Assembly (NCBI RefSeq): GCF_903181435.1
Contig: NZ_CAEUHO010000004.1
Location: 1,240,001 to 1,304,000 of the forward strand
DNA from: Bacteroides acidifaciens
Lineage (GTDB): Bacteria; Bacteroidota; Bacteroidia; Bacteroidales; Bacteroidaceae
DNA: 64,000 bases
Direction: 5' to 3'
Part shown: one piece after another, positions 1 through 9,261 of the stretch
Layout: every line of letters starts with the position of its first letter
How positions within the stretch are numbered: the stretch's first letter is position 1
Program-made: the position numbers and the translations under genes
The notes under the pieces: model-generated
Databases searched by the model: none
What the model was told of the DNA's origin: nothing
What the model saw: only the letters and a program-made list of their open reading frames with translations

Positions 1-2099
1 CTGGTACAGATAAAAATCAGACTTATTTTTCTTCCAGTGTTGTGAATTCAAAAGGCATGGTCCCCAACAATGACTATAACCGCTATAATTTCACATTCCG
101 CAATACTACTTCTTTCTTGAAAGATAAAATGATATTGGATGTGAGTGCTAGTTATATCAAGCAGAATGATAAGAATATGGTCAACCAAGGTACTTATTCA
201 AACCCATTGGTTACTGCTTATCTGTTTCCACGTGGAAATGACTGGGAAGAATATAAGATGTACGAGCGTTATGACACAAATCGCAAAATCTATACTCAAT
301 ATTGGCCCAATGAAATGCTTTCCAGCTATACAGGGCAAAACCCTTATTGGATTGCATATCGAAATTTACGTGAGAACGATAAAGAACGTTATATGTTAAG
401 TGCTAATCTGAGTTATCAGATTCTTGACTGGCTGAGTGTTTCCGGTCGTGTGCGTGTAGATAATGCAAATACAGATTATACAAAAAAGTTATATGCAACC
501 AGCCATAATGTACTGACAGAAGGTTCAAAAAATGGTTTCTTTGGTTTAGCAAGAACTCTTGATAAACAGACATACGCTGACGTAATGGTAAACGTCAATA
601 AGACATTTAAAGAAATTATTTCTTTGCAAGCCAACATTGGTGCGTCTTACTCTGATATGAAACAAGATGTTATGTCTAATGAAGGCCCAATCCGTAGTGA
701 TGGAATTGCCAATATGTTCAATATCATTCAACTGGATGATGTCAAGACAAAACGTAATCAAAGTGGCTACAGAGAACAAACCAAGTCCCTTTTTGCAAGT
801 GTTGAACTGGGTTATAAGAGCACATATTATTTAACTTTAACCGGACGTAGCGATTGGCCTTCTCAATTAGCTGGACCTAATTCTGCAAAAAGTGCATTCT
901 TTTATCCCTCAATAGGTGGTTCCGTCATTCTATCTGAATTATTACCGATGCCCAAACAGATCCAGTATTTAAAATTAAGAGGCTCATTCGCATCAGTAGG
1001 TTTACCTTTCCCACGTTTCTTGGCAAGCCCCACTTACGAATGGGATAATGCAACCAAACAATGGATCACTAAGACTCATTATCCATTGTATGAGTTGAAA
1101 CCGGAAAAAACTAACTCTTGGGAAATTGGTATTACAGCAAGATTCTTGGAACATTTTAATTTTGACTTAGGATTATATACAACAAAGACTTATAATCAAA
1201 CATTCAATCCTCAGGTTTCTGTATCTTCAAAATATTCAACGATGTATGTACAAACAGGTAGTGTACGAAATAAAGGTATAGAACTATCACTCGGATATCA
1301 GAATGAATGGAACAAGAAAATCAGTTGGTCGTCTAACTTTACTTTTAGTGCCAACAAAAATGAAATACTTAATTTATTAGAGAACTATATTCATCCGGAA
1401 ACAGGTGAGTTAATCACAAAAGAACGTTTGGATGTCGGTGGACTTGCACAAGCCAGATTCGTACTGAAGAAAGGCGGAACATTAGGAGATATGTATTCTA
1501 CCGCTGATTTACTACGTGACAACCAAGGTAATATTTATGTTGACGCAGAAGGAAATGTAAAAGCCAATTTTAAATCTGAAGATATTAAATTAGGCAGTGT
1601 TTTCCCGAAATGCAATATGGCGTGGAGAAATGATTTCCGTTGGAAGAATCTGAATTTTGGATTTATGTTATCCGCACGTATTGGTGGCATTGTCTATTCT
1701 GCTACACAAGCTACTCTTGATCTTTATGGAGTATCAGAAGCCAGTGCAGCAGCACGTGACTGTGGTGGCGTACTTGTTAATGGCGGTGATATAATTGATG
1801 CACAAAAATGGTATTCTGTGATAGGTTCGGAAAGTGGTATCCCTCAATATTATACTTATAGTGCAACAAACTTACGTTTACAAGAAGCTAGCATCGGTTA
1901 TACAATACCTAAAAACAAGTTATGGGGTGTAGCGGATATTACAGTTTCATTGGTAGGGCGTAACTTATGGATGATCTACTGCAAGGCTCCATTCGATCCG
2001 GAAGCGGTGGCTACAACCGGTAACTATTATCAAGGTATTGATAATTTCATGATGCCAAGTTCACGTAACTTAGGATTCAATGTTAGACTTAAATTTTAA
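1..2099 (+). CDS. SusC-like TonB-dependent outer-membrane receptor, C-terminal part
   Basis: The frame is open from the first base, so the start, signal peptide, carboxypeptidase-like domain and plug lie upstream of the window. About 699 residues of beta-barrel remain, rich in alternating aromatic strands and ending in NVRLKF, the terminal aromatic typical of outer-membrane barrels. SusC proteins import oligosaccharides in a TonB-dependent way together with a SusD lid, and a SusD gene starts 11 bases after the stop. The downstream GH18 endoglycosidase and the opposing GH92 operon point to high-mannose N-glycan as substrate, as in the B. thetaiotaomicron BT_3983-3994 locus; that substrate is inferred from context. 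An internal GTG at 42 is not the real start, because coding sequence continues in frame before it. Confidence 0.95.
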   Translation, partial: GTDKNQTYFSSSVVNSKGMVPNNDYNRYNFTFRNTTSFLKDKMILDVSASYIKQNDKNMVNQGTYSNPLVTAYLFPRGNDWEEYKMYERYDTNRKIYTQYWPNEMLSSYTGQNPYWIAYRNLRENDKERYMLSANLSYQILDWLSVSGRVRVDNANTDYTKKLYATSHNVLTEGSKNGFFGLARTLDKQTYADVMVNVNKTFKEIISLQANIGASYSDMKQDVMSNEGPIRSDGIANMFNIIQLDDVKTKRNQSGYREQTKSLFASVELGYKSTYYLTLTGRSDWPSQLAGPNSAKSAFFYPSIGGSVILSELLPMPKQIQYLKLRGSFASVGLPFPRFLASPTYEWDNATKQWITKTHYPLYELKPEKTNSWEIGITARFLEHFNFDLGLYTTKTYNQTFNPQVSVSSKYSTMYVQTGSVRNKGIELSLGYQNEWNKKISWSSNFTFSANKNEILNLLENYIHPETGELITKERLDVGGLAQARFVLKKGGTLGDMYSTADLLRDNQGNIYVDAEGNVKANFKSEDIKLGSVFPKCNMAWRNDFRWKNLNFGFMLSARIGGIVYSATQATLDLYGVSEASAAARDCGGVLVNGGDIIDAQKWYSVIGSESGIPQYYTYSATNLRLQEASIGYTIPKNKLWGVADITVSLVGRNLWMIYCKAPFDPEAVATTGNYYQGIDNFMMPSSRNLGFNVRLKF

Positions 2100-2110
2100 T
2101 AGTAGTAGCT

Positions 2111-3685
2111 ATGATAAAGAAATCAACCATAAAATTAATTCTTGTCGGCGGTGCAATAGGCATTTCCGCATGTACAAATAATTATATAGATTATAACACT
2201 AATCCATACGAAGCAACCAAAGACCAAATGAATGCAGATGGCTATATTTGGCGGTCGGCTTTAGTAAATATGCAAGGTTATGTTGTTCCGGCAGAACCTA
2301 ACACTCTTCAATATACTGACTGTTTGTTGGGCGGTACATACGGTGGTTATTTGGGAGAATCGAAAGCAAATGACTGGAATAATCGTTTTTCTACATACAA
2401 TCCTTCACAAGCATGGATTGGAGTGCTTTACAATGATATAGTTCCCAAAGTATTACCCAGCTTAAGCCAAATAGAAGTCAATACAACAGATGAAGTTCCT
2501 TTGGCGGTAGCACAAGTTGTAAAAGTTGCAGCTTTGCATAGGATCACTGATACATACGGTCCCATTCCTTATTCTCAATTAGGTGCTGATGGTAAATTAG
2601 CTGCTCCGTTTGATTCGCAGCAAGATGTTTACACCAATATGATTAAAGATTTGGATAATGCTATTAACATTCTTACAGCCAAACAAACAAATACTTTTAA
2701 TCCTGATGCGGATAAAGTATATGGCGGTAATGTGGTGAAATGGGTAAAGTTTGCTAATTCTCTGAAATTACGTTTGGCAATGCGTATGGTATATACCAAT
2801 TATAACGTGGATGGAAAAACGCCCCAAACAATAGCTGAAGAAGCCGTAAAACATGAAATAGGAGTTATGACTTCAAACGATGATAATGCAATGTTTACAC
2901 CTAACGAGAATCCTTTTTATAAAACAAATTATGAATACAGTGATTATCGGGTTGCTGCCGATATAATGTCTTATATGAAAGGTTATCAAGATCCCCGTAT
3001 GGAGAAATATTTCACTAAATCCACTTTTGCTGATAAAGATTATCATGGTATTCGTATTGGTACTGGTGTCTTGACTGATTCAGAAATGAGTCACTCGTAT
3101 TCTAATATGCTAACAACTCTGAACTCTAAACTAATGTGGATGAATGCTGCCGAAGTTGCATTTCTGGAAGCAGAAGGAGCTTTGAGAGGTTGGGACATGA
3201 AAGGCGGAGATGCTAAATCATACTATCAGAAAGGCATCACGTTATCTTTTGAACAATGGGGCGTTAATATTACAGATAGTTATCTTACTTCGCAAAGAGT
3301 GCCACAGATATACAAAGATCCTGCCGAAACGTTCAGTTATACTGGTTCTGTTTCAGATATTACAGTAAAATGGAAAGAAATCGGTGGATTTGATGAAGAA
3401 AATCTAGAACGTATTATTACTCAGAAATGGATTGCCAACTTCCCGTTAGGTATAGAGTCGTGGGCCGAGTTTCGCCGTACAGGATACCCAAAGTTAATGG
3501 AAGTAGACAAAAACCTAGGAACTGATATAGTCAAAGGAAAGTTTGCACGTCGTTTGTCTTATCCACAGGATGAGTATAGAAATAATGGGGATAACATGCC
3601 GAAAGCATTGGAATATCTAAAGGGAGCAGACAAAATGTCTACTCATGTATGGTGGGATTGTAATCCAAGATTAACTCAAGAATAA
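2111..3685 (+). CDS. SusD-like glycan-binding lipoprotein (SusD-like_2 / RagB type)
   Basis: A 524-residue lipoprotein with a type II signal; the lipobox ISAC puts the lipidated cysteine at residue 21. The N-terminus after the signal (YIDYNTNPYEAT) and the helical, Trp- and Tyr-rich body match the SusD-like_2 branch, whose TPR-like helices cap the SusC barrel and hold glycan at the surface. It lies 11 bases after susC and 14 bases before the next lipoprotein gene, so it is co-transcribed with them. Family assignment is firm. Binding of high-mannose N-glycan is inferred from the neighbouring endoglycosidase. Confidence 0.95.
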   Translation: MIKKSTIKLILVGGAIGISACTNNYIDYNTNPYEATKDQMNADGYIWRSALVNMQGYVVPAEPNTLQYTDCLLGGTYGGYLGESKANDWNNRFSTYNPSQAWIGVLYNDIVPKVLPSLSQIEVNTTDEVPLAVAQVVKVAALHRITDTYGPIPYSQLGADGKLAAPFDSQQDVYTNMIKDLDNAINILTAKQTNTFNPDADKVYGGNVVKWVKFANSLKLRLAMRMVYTNYNVDGKTPQTIAEEAVKHEIGVMTSNDDNAMFTPNENPFYKTNYEYSDYRVAADIMSYMKGYQDPRMEKYFTKSTFADKDYHGIRIGTGVLTDSEMSHSYSNMLTTLNSKLMWMNAAEVAFLEAEGALRGWDMKGGDAKSYYQKGITLSFEQWGVNITDSYLTSQRVPQIYKDPAETFSYTGSVSDITVKWKEIGGFDEENLERIITQKWIANFPLGIESWAEFRRTGYPKLMEVDKNLGTDIVKGKFARRLSYPQDEYRNNGDNMPKALEYLKGADKMSTHVWWDCNPRLTQE

Positions 3686-3699
3686 AAATCTAGTGAATT

Positions 3700-4728
3700 A
3701 TGAATAATAAAACAAATATAATAGTAACATTGCTTTTTGCAGCAAGTTGTGCTTTTGTTTCATGTGATGACTGGACGGATGTAGAAAGTATCGGCATCAA
3801 ACAACCCGGTATTGAGGAACAAAATCCTGAACTATATGCTAAGTACTTGGAGAACTTATGTCAATACAAAGCCGATGCGGAACACAAAAAAGTGTATGTG
3901 TGGTTTGATAATAGCGAAAAGAAACCATTTAGCCAGGCGCAACATCTGGTAGCTCTTCCGGATAGCATTGATGCGGTTGCATTGGAGTGTCCCGATAACT
4001 TGGCGGATTGGGAAAGGAACGAAATGTCGGAGATGCAGACTAAAAAAGGAACAAAAGTTATTTATGATATAAACTTTGATTCTATAAAAGTAGCTTACAA
4101 CAGACAGCAAGAGGTTGTTCAGGAGGCCGAACCCGTAGCACAGGAGTTTGAAACATTTTTAATGGATTCTTTATCAACTGCTCTCAAACTGTCGCAAAAG
4201 TACGACTATGATGGCATCTGTGTAAGTTATACAGGCAAGGTGAGCACTCATATGACTGAGGAAGAGAAGAATGAATACATTCAGAATGAGACATTTTTTA
4301 TGGGCATTATTAACGACTGGCATTTGAGAAACTCTGATAAAATAATAGCCTTTAAAGGAAAACCTCAGAACCTGTATGCAAAAACGTATCTGAAAGAGTA
4401 CGATATTATTTTCGCATTGGGCACGGAGGCCACCAATAGAGATATGCTTACTTATGAATATTCTCTGGCAACAGGTCAGGAAGTGCCCGAAAATCGTGTA
4501 GGAATTATAATCTCGACTCCTTCATTGGATTCCTCGGATAAAACGACAGGATATTTGGGTGCTGACTTGGCTATTGATAAAGTGGCCGAATGGGCTGCGC
4601 TTCCGCAAAGTGGAAAACAAGTAGCGGGTGTGGGCATTTACAATGTTTCCAACGATTATTTCTACACAGATAAAAATTATAAATACACTCGGAAAGTGAT
4701 TTCTTCACTTAATCCGCCGATAAAATAA
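3700..4728 (+). CDS. GH18-like lipoprotein with degenerate active site, probable surface glycan-binding protein
   Basis: A 342-residue lipoprotein (lipobox FVSC, Cys22, followed by two Asp). The fold resembles the GH18 branch that Pfam groups around BT1044 (GH18_BT1044-like). The strand that carries the catalytic DxxDxDxE motif in active GH18 enzymes reads DGICVSYTG here, from Asp171: the Asp and the acid Glu of the terminal DxE are replaced by Ser176 and Thr178. Hydrolysis is therefore unlikely and a binding role is more likely. The acidic residues after the lipid cysteine fit the Bacteroides surface-export signal. It sits between SusD and the LamG lipoprotein in the same operon. A different catalytic activity cannot be excluded. 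Confidence 0.8.
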   Translation: MNNKTNIIVTLLFAASCAFVSCDDWTDVESIGIKQPGIEEQNPELYAKYLENLCQYKADAEHKKVYVWFDNSEKKPFSQAQHLVALPDSIDAVALECPDNLADWERNEMSEMQTKKGTKVIYDINFDSIKVAYNRQQEVVQEAEPVAQEFETFLMDSLSTALKLSQKYDYDGICVSYTGKVSTHMTEEEKNEYIQNETFFMGIINDWHLRNSDKIIAFKGKPQNLYAKTYLKEYDIIFALGTEATNRDMLTYEYSLATGQEVPENRVGIIISTPSLDSSDKTTGYLGADLAIDKVAEWAALPQSGKQVAGVGIYNVSNDYFYTDKNYKYTRKVISSLNPPIK

Positions 4729-4736
4729 AAGGAGGT
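4729..4736 (+). promoter_or_regulatory. Full Shine-Dalgarno AAGGAGGT before the LamG lipoprotein
   Basis: AAGGAGGT stands 6 bases before the ATG at 4743, a complete match to the 16S anti-SD. Bacteroides genes usually lack such sites, and most starts in this window have none. Confidence 0.6.
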
Positions 4737-4742
4737 CTTAAT

Positions 4743-5921
4743 ATGAAAAATTATAGTTCGTTTTTTAGTTTTCTTATATTGTCTCTGTCGTTTGGCTTGA
4801 CAGCCTGTCAGGAAGACAGTGAAAACTTCGGCAGTAAGGTCATTGCAGGAAATGCAACAAAGAAAGTGGATACATATTTATTAAAGCCCGGAATGAATGA
4901 AATGAGTCGAACTTTCCAGGCAACCATTCCACGGCCTGAAGAAACGGAAATACATATTACGTATAAAGCTGACCCTACGCTGGTGGAACAATATAACAGC
5001 GCCTATTATAATGAGGCTATTGCATTGCCTGAAATATGTTATGAACTGACCGAACCAACAGCTGTCATCTATGCGGGAAGCATTACTTCTACGGATGTTA
5101 CCATACATTTCAAGGAGTTGACCTCTTTGGACAATAATCTCATTTATGTGCTGCCTATCACTGTGGCAGAATCTAATTGGTCGCTTCTTGAAAGTACGCG
5201 CACTAGTTATTATGTATTTAAAGGAGCAGCTTTGATTAACGTTGTAGCTGATATCAAAGAAAGAAGGCTACAGCCCTCCTTTACCGATGCCTCCGTCTTG
5301 AACAACTTGCGTACCATCACCGTAGAAGCATTGATACGTGCCAATGAATTATACGACAAAATCAGTACCTTGATGGGGGTGGAAGGCAAGTTTCTGCTTC
5401 GCTTTAGTGATCAGGGATTGCCGGGAAATCAGCTTCAGATTGCAACGAGCGCTGGAAACACGACCAATCCTAACTGGACGATAGAGACCGGAAAGTGGGT
5501 ACACGTTGCTGTTACTTACAACGGTGTTACGGGACAGGCGGAAATGTTTGTAGACGGAGAATCGAAAGGTGTGGGAAACCAAAGGCCTCGCGTAACGGTC
5601 AACTGGGGCGTCTCTTATCCAAGAGAAGAAGAGAATGATAATAAACGTGGCTTCTGGATTGGCTATTCATATGACACTCCACGTTATTTGGATGGCGATA
5701 TAAGCGAGTGTCGCGTATGGAACCGTATCTTGACACCGGAAGAGATTCGCGAAAAAGATCATTTTTATTATGTAGATCCGGCATCTGACGGATTGGTTGC
5801 TTACTGGAAATTTGATGACGGACAAGGAGGAAATATCACTGATCATGCAAATGGAAATAATCTCATAGCCAATAACGAACTGACGTGGAAAGCGGTTGAG
5901 TTACCAAACAAAAAAAAATAA
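4743..5921 (+). CDS. Surface lipoprotein: BT_3987-like N-terminal domain (DUF1735) plus LamG/concanavalin A-like domain
   Basis: A 392-residue lipoprotein with lipobox LTAC (Cys22) followed by QEDSEN, an acidic stretch typical of surface-exposed Bacteroides lipoproteins. Residues about 35-145 resemble the DUF1735 (BT_3987-like N-terminal) beta-sandwich, which also opens the GH18 gene downstream. Residues about 175-385 form a LamG-type jelly roll (motifs WVHVAVTYNG, GDISECRVWNR and DGLVAYWKFDDG). LamG domains bind carbohydrate, so a surface glycan-binding role beside SusD is the best guess. The start is fixed by a perfect Shine-Dalgarno 6 bases upstream. It lies 15 bases before the endoglycosidase gene. 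No catalytic motif is visible. Confidence 0.85.
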   Translation: MKNYSSFFSFLILSLSFGLTACQEDSENFGSKVIAGNATKKVDTYLLKPGMNEMSRTFQATIPRPEETEIHITYKADPTLVEQYNSAYYNEAIALPEICYELTEPTAVIYAGSITSTDVTIHFKELTSLDNNLIYVLPITVAESNWSLLESTRTSYYVFKGAALINVVADIKERRLQPSFTDASVLNNLRTITVEALIRANELYDKISTLMGVEGKFLLRFSDQGLPGNQLQIATSAGNTTNPNWTIETGKWVHVAVTYNGVTGQAEMFVDGESKGVGNQRPRVTVNWGVSYPREEENDNKRGFWIGYSYDTPRYLDGDISECRVWNRILTPEEIREKDHFYYVDPASDGLVAYWKFDDGQGGNITDHANGNNLIANNELTWKAVELPNKKK

Positions 5922-5936
5922 TCCATAGCCTTAAAA

Positions 5937-7385
5937 ATGAAAACAATGAAACGTATAAATAAAATTAAGATGTATTGCACAACTGCTGCAATAATGATAT
6001 TAGGGTGTTCGCTGCTTTCTTCTTGCGCAGAAGAGGTCGTAATAGCCGATGTCAACGAAAGCCAATATGAGTCGACCGATGAACTGTTAGGTTATTTGAC
6101 CGATAGTCAAGGTAAACATCTTAAATCCGAAGTAGAGTTTCACTCCTCCGGTGAACTAGCACTGTATCTCAATCTGACGAAAAAGTCATCTTCGGATTGC
6201 ATGGTATCTGTCGCATATGATGAAAGTGTGCTCGAAGAATACAATGCGAAAAATTCGTCCTCATATGCACTGTTTCCCAAAGAACAGACTTTACTGCCCC
6301 AAGAGCCAACAATGAAGGTAGAAGTTGGAAAACAAAAGTCGTCTCCACTGTTGATGTCTTTCACATCCGATGGAACACTTGATGCCGATAGCCGATACGT
6401 TGTTCCGTTGAGAATAAGCATAACTTCGGGTGACATGAATTTGGCGCAGGAAGAAAATACCCGTCTCATTTTCGTTACAGATCGCACCGGTATTCCCGAT
6501 TGCAATAAAGAAAGCGGTGTGAAAATTCTCAGTTGCATGGAAGTGAATGATACGAATCCGTTGAACAATCTCAGCTTTACATTGAAGAAAAGCGGCAAAC
6601 TGCTTACGGATTTCCTCATTATATTTTCCGGTAATATGAAGTACGACCGGGAAAAGGGTGCAGTCATGATGAAATACAATAACAATGTGCAAGCATTGCT
6701 CGATGGATACGACCATTATCTGAAACCTCTAAAGGACCGTGGAATGAAAATAATTATGGGGATAATGCCCGACCACGACGGCTCCGGATTATGTAATCTT
6801 GCACCAGAAACTTGCAAGGAGTTTGCATTGGAAATCAAGGCGATGTGTGATGCTTATAATCTAGACGGCATTTTCTTGGATGAAGAGTATGCTGATTACA
6901 ATAATTATAACTTGCATTTGACAGTTCCCGGGTTCGTCAGACCGGTCGCTTCGGCCTGTTCACGCTTAGCGTATGAGGTACATAAACTTCAGCCCGAAAA
7001 AGACATCATAGTATATGCATATAGTACTATTTACAGTCTACCGGCGATTGAAGTGGACGGGCGTACGATACAGTCGGGCGAATACGTGACTTATGCGGTA
7101 CGTGACTATGGCGTAAGCAGTGATTTGGGGGCTTCCTTTCCCGGTTTGCCGAAAAGTAATATGGGAGTGTACTCGCAAGAATATACCGGAAGATTCATTG
7201 CTAGCAAGACACACTTACAATGGATGGTTAATAACGGATATAAAACTCACATGATCTTTGCTATGGACCCTTATCGAAGTAATTTTGAATATCAACAACT
7301 TCCTTCCATGCAAGATATTGCAGAAGTGTTCTTTGATGACGAACTTGTGTTTGATGGAGTGAAGTATCCCAAAGACTGGGAATAA
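5937..7385 (+). CDS. GH18 endo-beta-N-acetylglucosaminidase, surface lipoprotein (EndoBT-3987 type)
   Basis: A 482-residue lipoprotein (lipobox LLSSC, Cys30, then AEE). Residues about 45-165 are the BT_3987-like N-terminal domain and about 190-480 a GH18 TIM barrel. The catalytic strand reads DGIFLDEEY: Asp310, Asp315 and the proton-donor Glu317 are kept, while the first inner Asp of the DxxDxDxE consensus is Phe313. Enzymes of this type cut the chitobiose core of N-glycans and leave one GlcNAc on the protein, using substrate-assisted catalysis. Position in the SusCD operon opposite three GH92 mannosidases matches the high-mannose N-glycan locus of B. thetaiotaomicron. Met4 (5946) is an alternative start; the lipobox is the same either way. 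Confidence 0.92.
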   Translation: MKTMKRINKIKMYCTTAAIMILGCSLLSSCAEEVVIADVNESQYESTDELLGYLTDSQGKHLKSEVEFHSSGELALYLNLTKKSSSDCMVSVAYDESVLEEYNAKNSSSYALFPKEQTLLPQEPTMKVEVGKQKSSPLLMSFTSDGTLDADSRYVVPLRISITSGDMNLAQEENTRLIFVTDRTGIPDCNKESGVKILSCMEVNDTNPLNNLSFTLKKSGKLLTDFLIIFSGNMKYDREKGAVMMKYNNNVQALLDGYDHYLKPLKDRGMKIIMGIMPDHDGSGLCNLAPETCKEFALEIKAMCDAYNLDGIFLDEEYADYNNYNLHLTVPGFVRPVASACSRLAYEVHKLQPEKDIIVYAYSTIYSLPAIEVDGRTIQSGEYVTYAVRDYGVSSDLGASFPGLPKSNMGVYSQEYTGRFIASKTHLQWMVNNGYKTHMIFAMDPYRSNFEYQQLPSMQDIAEVFFDDELVFDGVKYPKDWE

Positions 7386-7417
7386 TAAAAGTATAGAACA
7401 TTAAAATTAAGATAGAT

Positions 7418-8407
7418 ATGAAGATGATAAATAAAATCATATTTCCGGTAGCTATGATACTCTGTTTTGTAGGATGCAGCAGTGACAACAAGCTGGAAGT
7501 ATCACTTCCCGCATCTCCGGAGTTAGTGATTGGTGAGGAGGTTCTCATGGTTAAAATCGGTGAAGAAAATAAGGCGGAACTCAAGGTCTTGCAAGGAGGA
7601 GGAGACTACAACGCTTTTTCTGCTAATGAGAATATAGCAAAAGCAGAAATCATAAATGAAAAGATTATGATAGAAGGCGTCGGTATGGGCAAAACTTACA
7701 TCATTGTCTCCGATAAAAACAGTTATTATGTAAAACAGCCTGTATCGGTATATTTTACCGATGTACTCGAATTGGATAAAACTGAAGTGGAGGCTAAATC
7801 TCCTGTTGGAAGGCCGGTTACTATAACCGTAGAAGTCACCAATGGAAATGGTGGTTACAGAGCAGTATCCGACAATGACAAGGTTTCTGTTTCCATTACG
7901 CAAGCGGGAACAATTACTGTAACAGGGCAACCGGATGATGCAGAGACTGAAACTACGGCAACGATAACAGTTACAGATAATTTGGATTTAACAGCGACTT
8001 TAAAAGTCCGTATCACTCCAACAACCAATCCTTATACCGATGTAGAGTTGGAGAAAATACTGTCCGATAGTTCGCGTCGTTATTATTTGGATGAAAAGAA
8101 CCAAGTCAATCCGGACTGGTCGGTGAATTTCCGAAATACAGAGGAGAACGAACGAATTACTTATGGATGGGATTATTATTCCTATAATTTCCTGCTTACT
8201 TTTACCGGTGGCAAAACTGAAGGGAAAAAGACAGATGCTTCTCTTTCATGTTATAACTATGTAGGATGGGATTTTGTAACTTATGAAAACCAGGTCATAA
8301 ATTTAGAAATCATTAAGAATGATGGCACACATATATGGGGTGTATATTCATTTACAAAAGATGGCACATTGTATCGGGGATATTTCTGTGATACTACTAA
8401 CCCTTAA
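7418..8407 (+). CDS. Lipoprotein with bacterial Ig-like repeats, last gene of the SusCD operon
   Basis: A 329-residue lipoprotein (lipobox FVGC, Cys20). Residues about 28-110 and 112-200 look like two beta-sandwich Ig-like domains; the second has the pattern LDKTEVEAKSPVGRPVTI and a TATITVTDN end common in Big-type repeats. The last 130 residues, starting near SDSSRRYYLDEKNQVNPDW, are rich in Trp and Tyr and form a separate domain that I do not recognise. No hydrolase motif is visible. Being 32 bases downstream of the GH18 gene and just before a terminator, it probably belongs to the surface glycan-handling machinery. Its exact role is unknown. Confidence 0.7.
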   Translation: MKMINKIIFPVAMILCFVGCSSDNKLEVSLPASPELVIGEEVLMVKIGEENKAELKVLQGGGDYNAFSANENIAKAEIINEKIMIEGVGMGKTYIIVSDKNSYYVKQPVSVYFTDVLELDKTEVEAKSPVGRPVTITVEVTNGNGGYRAVSDNDKVSVSITQAGTITVTGQPDDAETETTATITVTDNLDLTATLKVRITPTTNPYTDVELEKILSDSSRRYYLDEKNQVNPDWSVNFRNTEENERITYGWDYYSYNFLLTFTGGKTEGKKTDASLSCYNYVGWDFVTYENQVINLEIIKNDGTHIWGVYSFTKDGTLYRGYFCDTTNP

Positions 8408-8744
8408 AAATAAAATAGCGTGAATGTGTGACTTTAAAAGGGGATATTCAGTAAATGTTCCTCTTTCTAATAAATCAAGAGAAAAGTTTTACTTTACGTG
8501 AGTTTTTCTCTTGATTTTTTCGTTCAACTCCTTAGTCTTCTATCTTTTTTATGGGATATTGTCTACATATTCTTGTTTTTCCTTCCTCCCCATGCATTAT
8601 GTACATGTCTTTTTTAGGGGAAGTTAAAACCTTTCCTCTTTTCCTCTTTTAGTTAGTTTGATATAGTTTTAACTGAATTTATATCAGACTCACTTCTTTA
8701 AGGGTGATCTTTTTTCAGAAAAAACTTTGCTTAGAATATAAATC
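8408..8744. other. Intergenic region, convergent
   Basis: Apart from the terminator at 8472-8520 this AT-rich stretch shows no coding potential. It separates the plus-strand SusCD operon from a short minus-strand ORF. The part at 8600-8744 lies where the deleted remainder of the Fic-like gene would be expected, but I find no HPFxxGNGR-type Fic motif there in any frame. Confidence 0.5.
8472..8520 (+). terminator. Rho-independent terminator of the SusCD-GH18 operon
   Basis: A perfect 14-bp stem (8472-8485 with 8504-8517) and an 18-base loop, followed by a T run. It lies 64 bases after the last lipoprotein stop codon. Confidence 0.85.
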
Positions 8745-8930
8745 TCATTCCACCTTTCTTCTCCGCCTGCTTGTATTTACAATCAACAGGCGGCTTTCTT
8801 CTTCGGTGAGTGAAGAGCCTTTTATTGCTGTGGAGTGATGAGAAACGAAGATTCCGGGCATTAGTTCGAAATTCACAGCCTTTTTCAGTTTTAATTCCTT
8901 AAATTGCTCTAGTAATGGTTGTATGGACAT
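8745..8930 (-). pseudogene. Probable remnant of a Fic-family gene (N-terminal inhibitory-helix fragment)
   Basis: A 61-codon ORF starting with ATG at 8930, 11 or so bases after a TATATTTG promoter box. Residues 29-47 read SHHSTAIKGSSLTEEESRL, closely resembling the N-terminal segment of Fic AMP-transferases with the inhibitory motif (S/T)xxxE(G/N), as in HSTAIEGSTLT. The inhibitory Glu is Lys here. After RLLI the frame runs into a basic tail and stops. The Fic catalytic motif HPFxxGNGR is absent downstream, so most of the gene is missing. This looks like an internally deleted Fic gene; a small stand-alone protein is possible but less likely. A longer in-frame ATG at 9002 lies upstream of the promoter box. 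Confidence 0.5.
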
Positions 8931-8947
8931 ATTGTTGATTAGCTTTG

Positions 8948-8955
8948 CAAATATA
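8948..8955 (-). promoter_or_regulatory. Bacteroides -7 promoter box (TATATTTG) for the Fic remnant
   Basis: On the minus strand this reads TATATTTG, matching TAnnTTTG. An ATTG lies 21 bases upstream at the expected -33 position. It would give a very short leader before the ATG at 8930. Confidence 0.45.
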
Positions 8956-9261
8956 AACAAATGATTGAGGAATATCCAATTATCCGGATATGATTGACTC
9001 AAATCTCTCTTATTGAATATTTACACTATTATCCGGTTTCAGCCGTTTCAGTTTTGTCTGCAAACGCCTTGATAGAAGGAGATAGCGGCTGAATGCGGAA
9101 AATGTCATCCCCTGCAGGAATATGCTGTGAACAAGGGGTAGTGCATTCAGTTGCTTTCAGTCTTGTTGGTAAATCTATATATTCAGCGTGGTAGGCATAT
9201 AGATTCACCACGTGGGCAAAAGTGGGTAGCATATGGGGTTAGGGTTGTTTATCTGTGGGGT

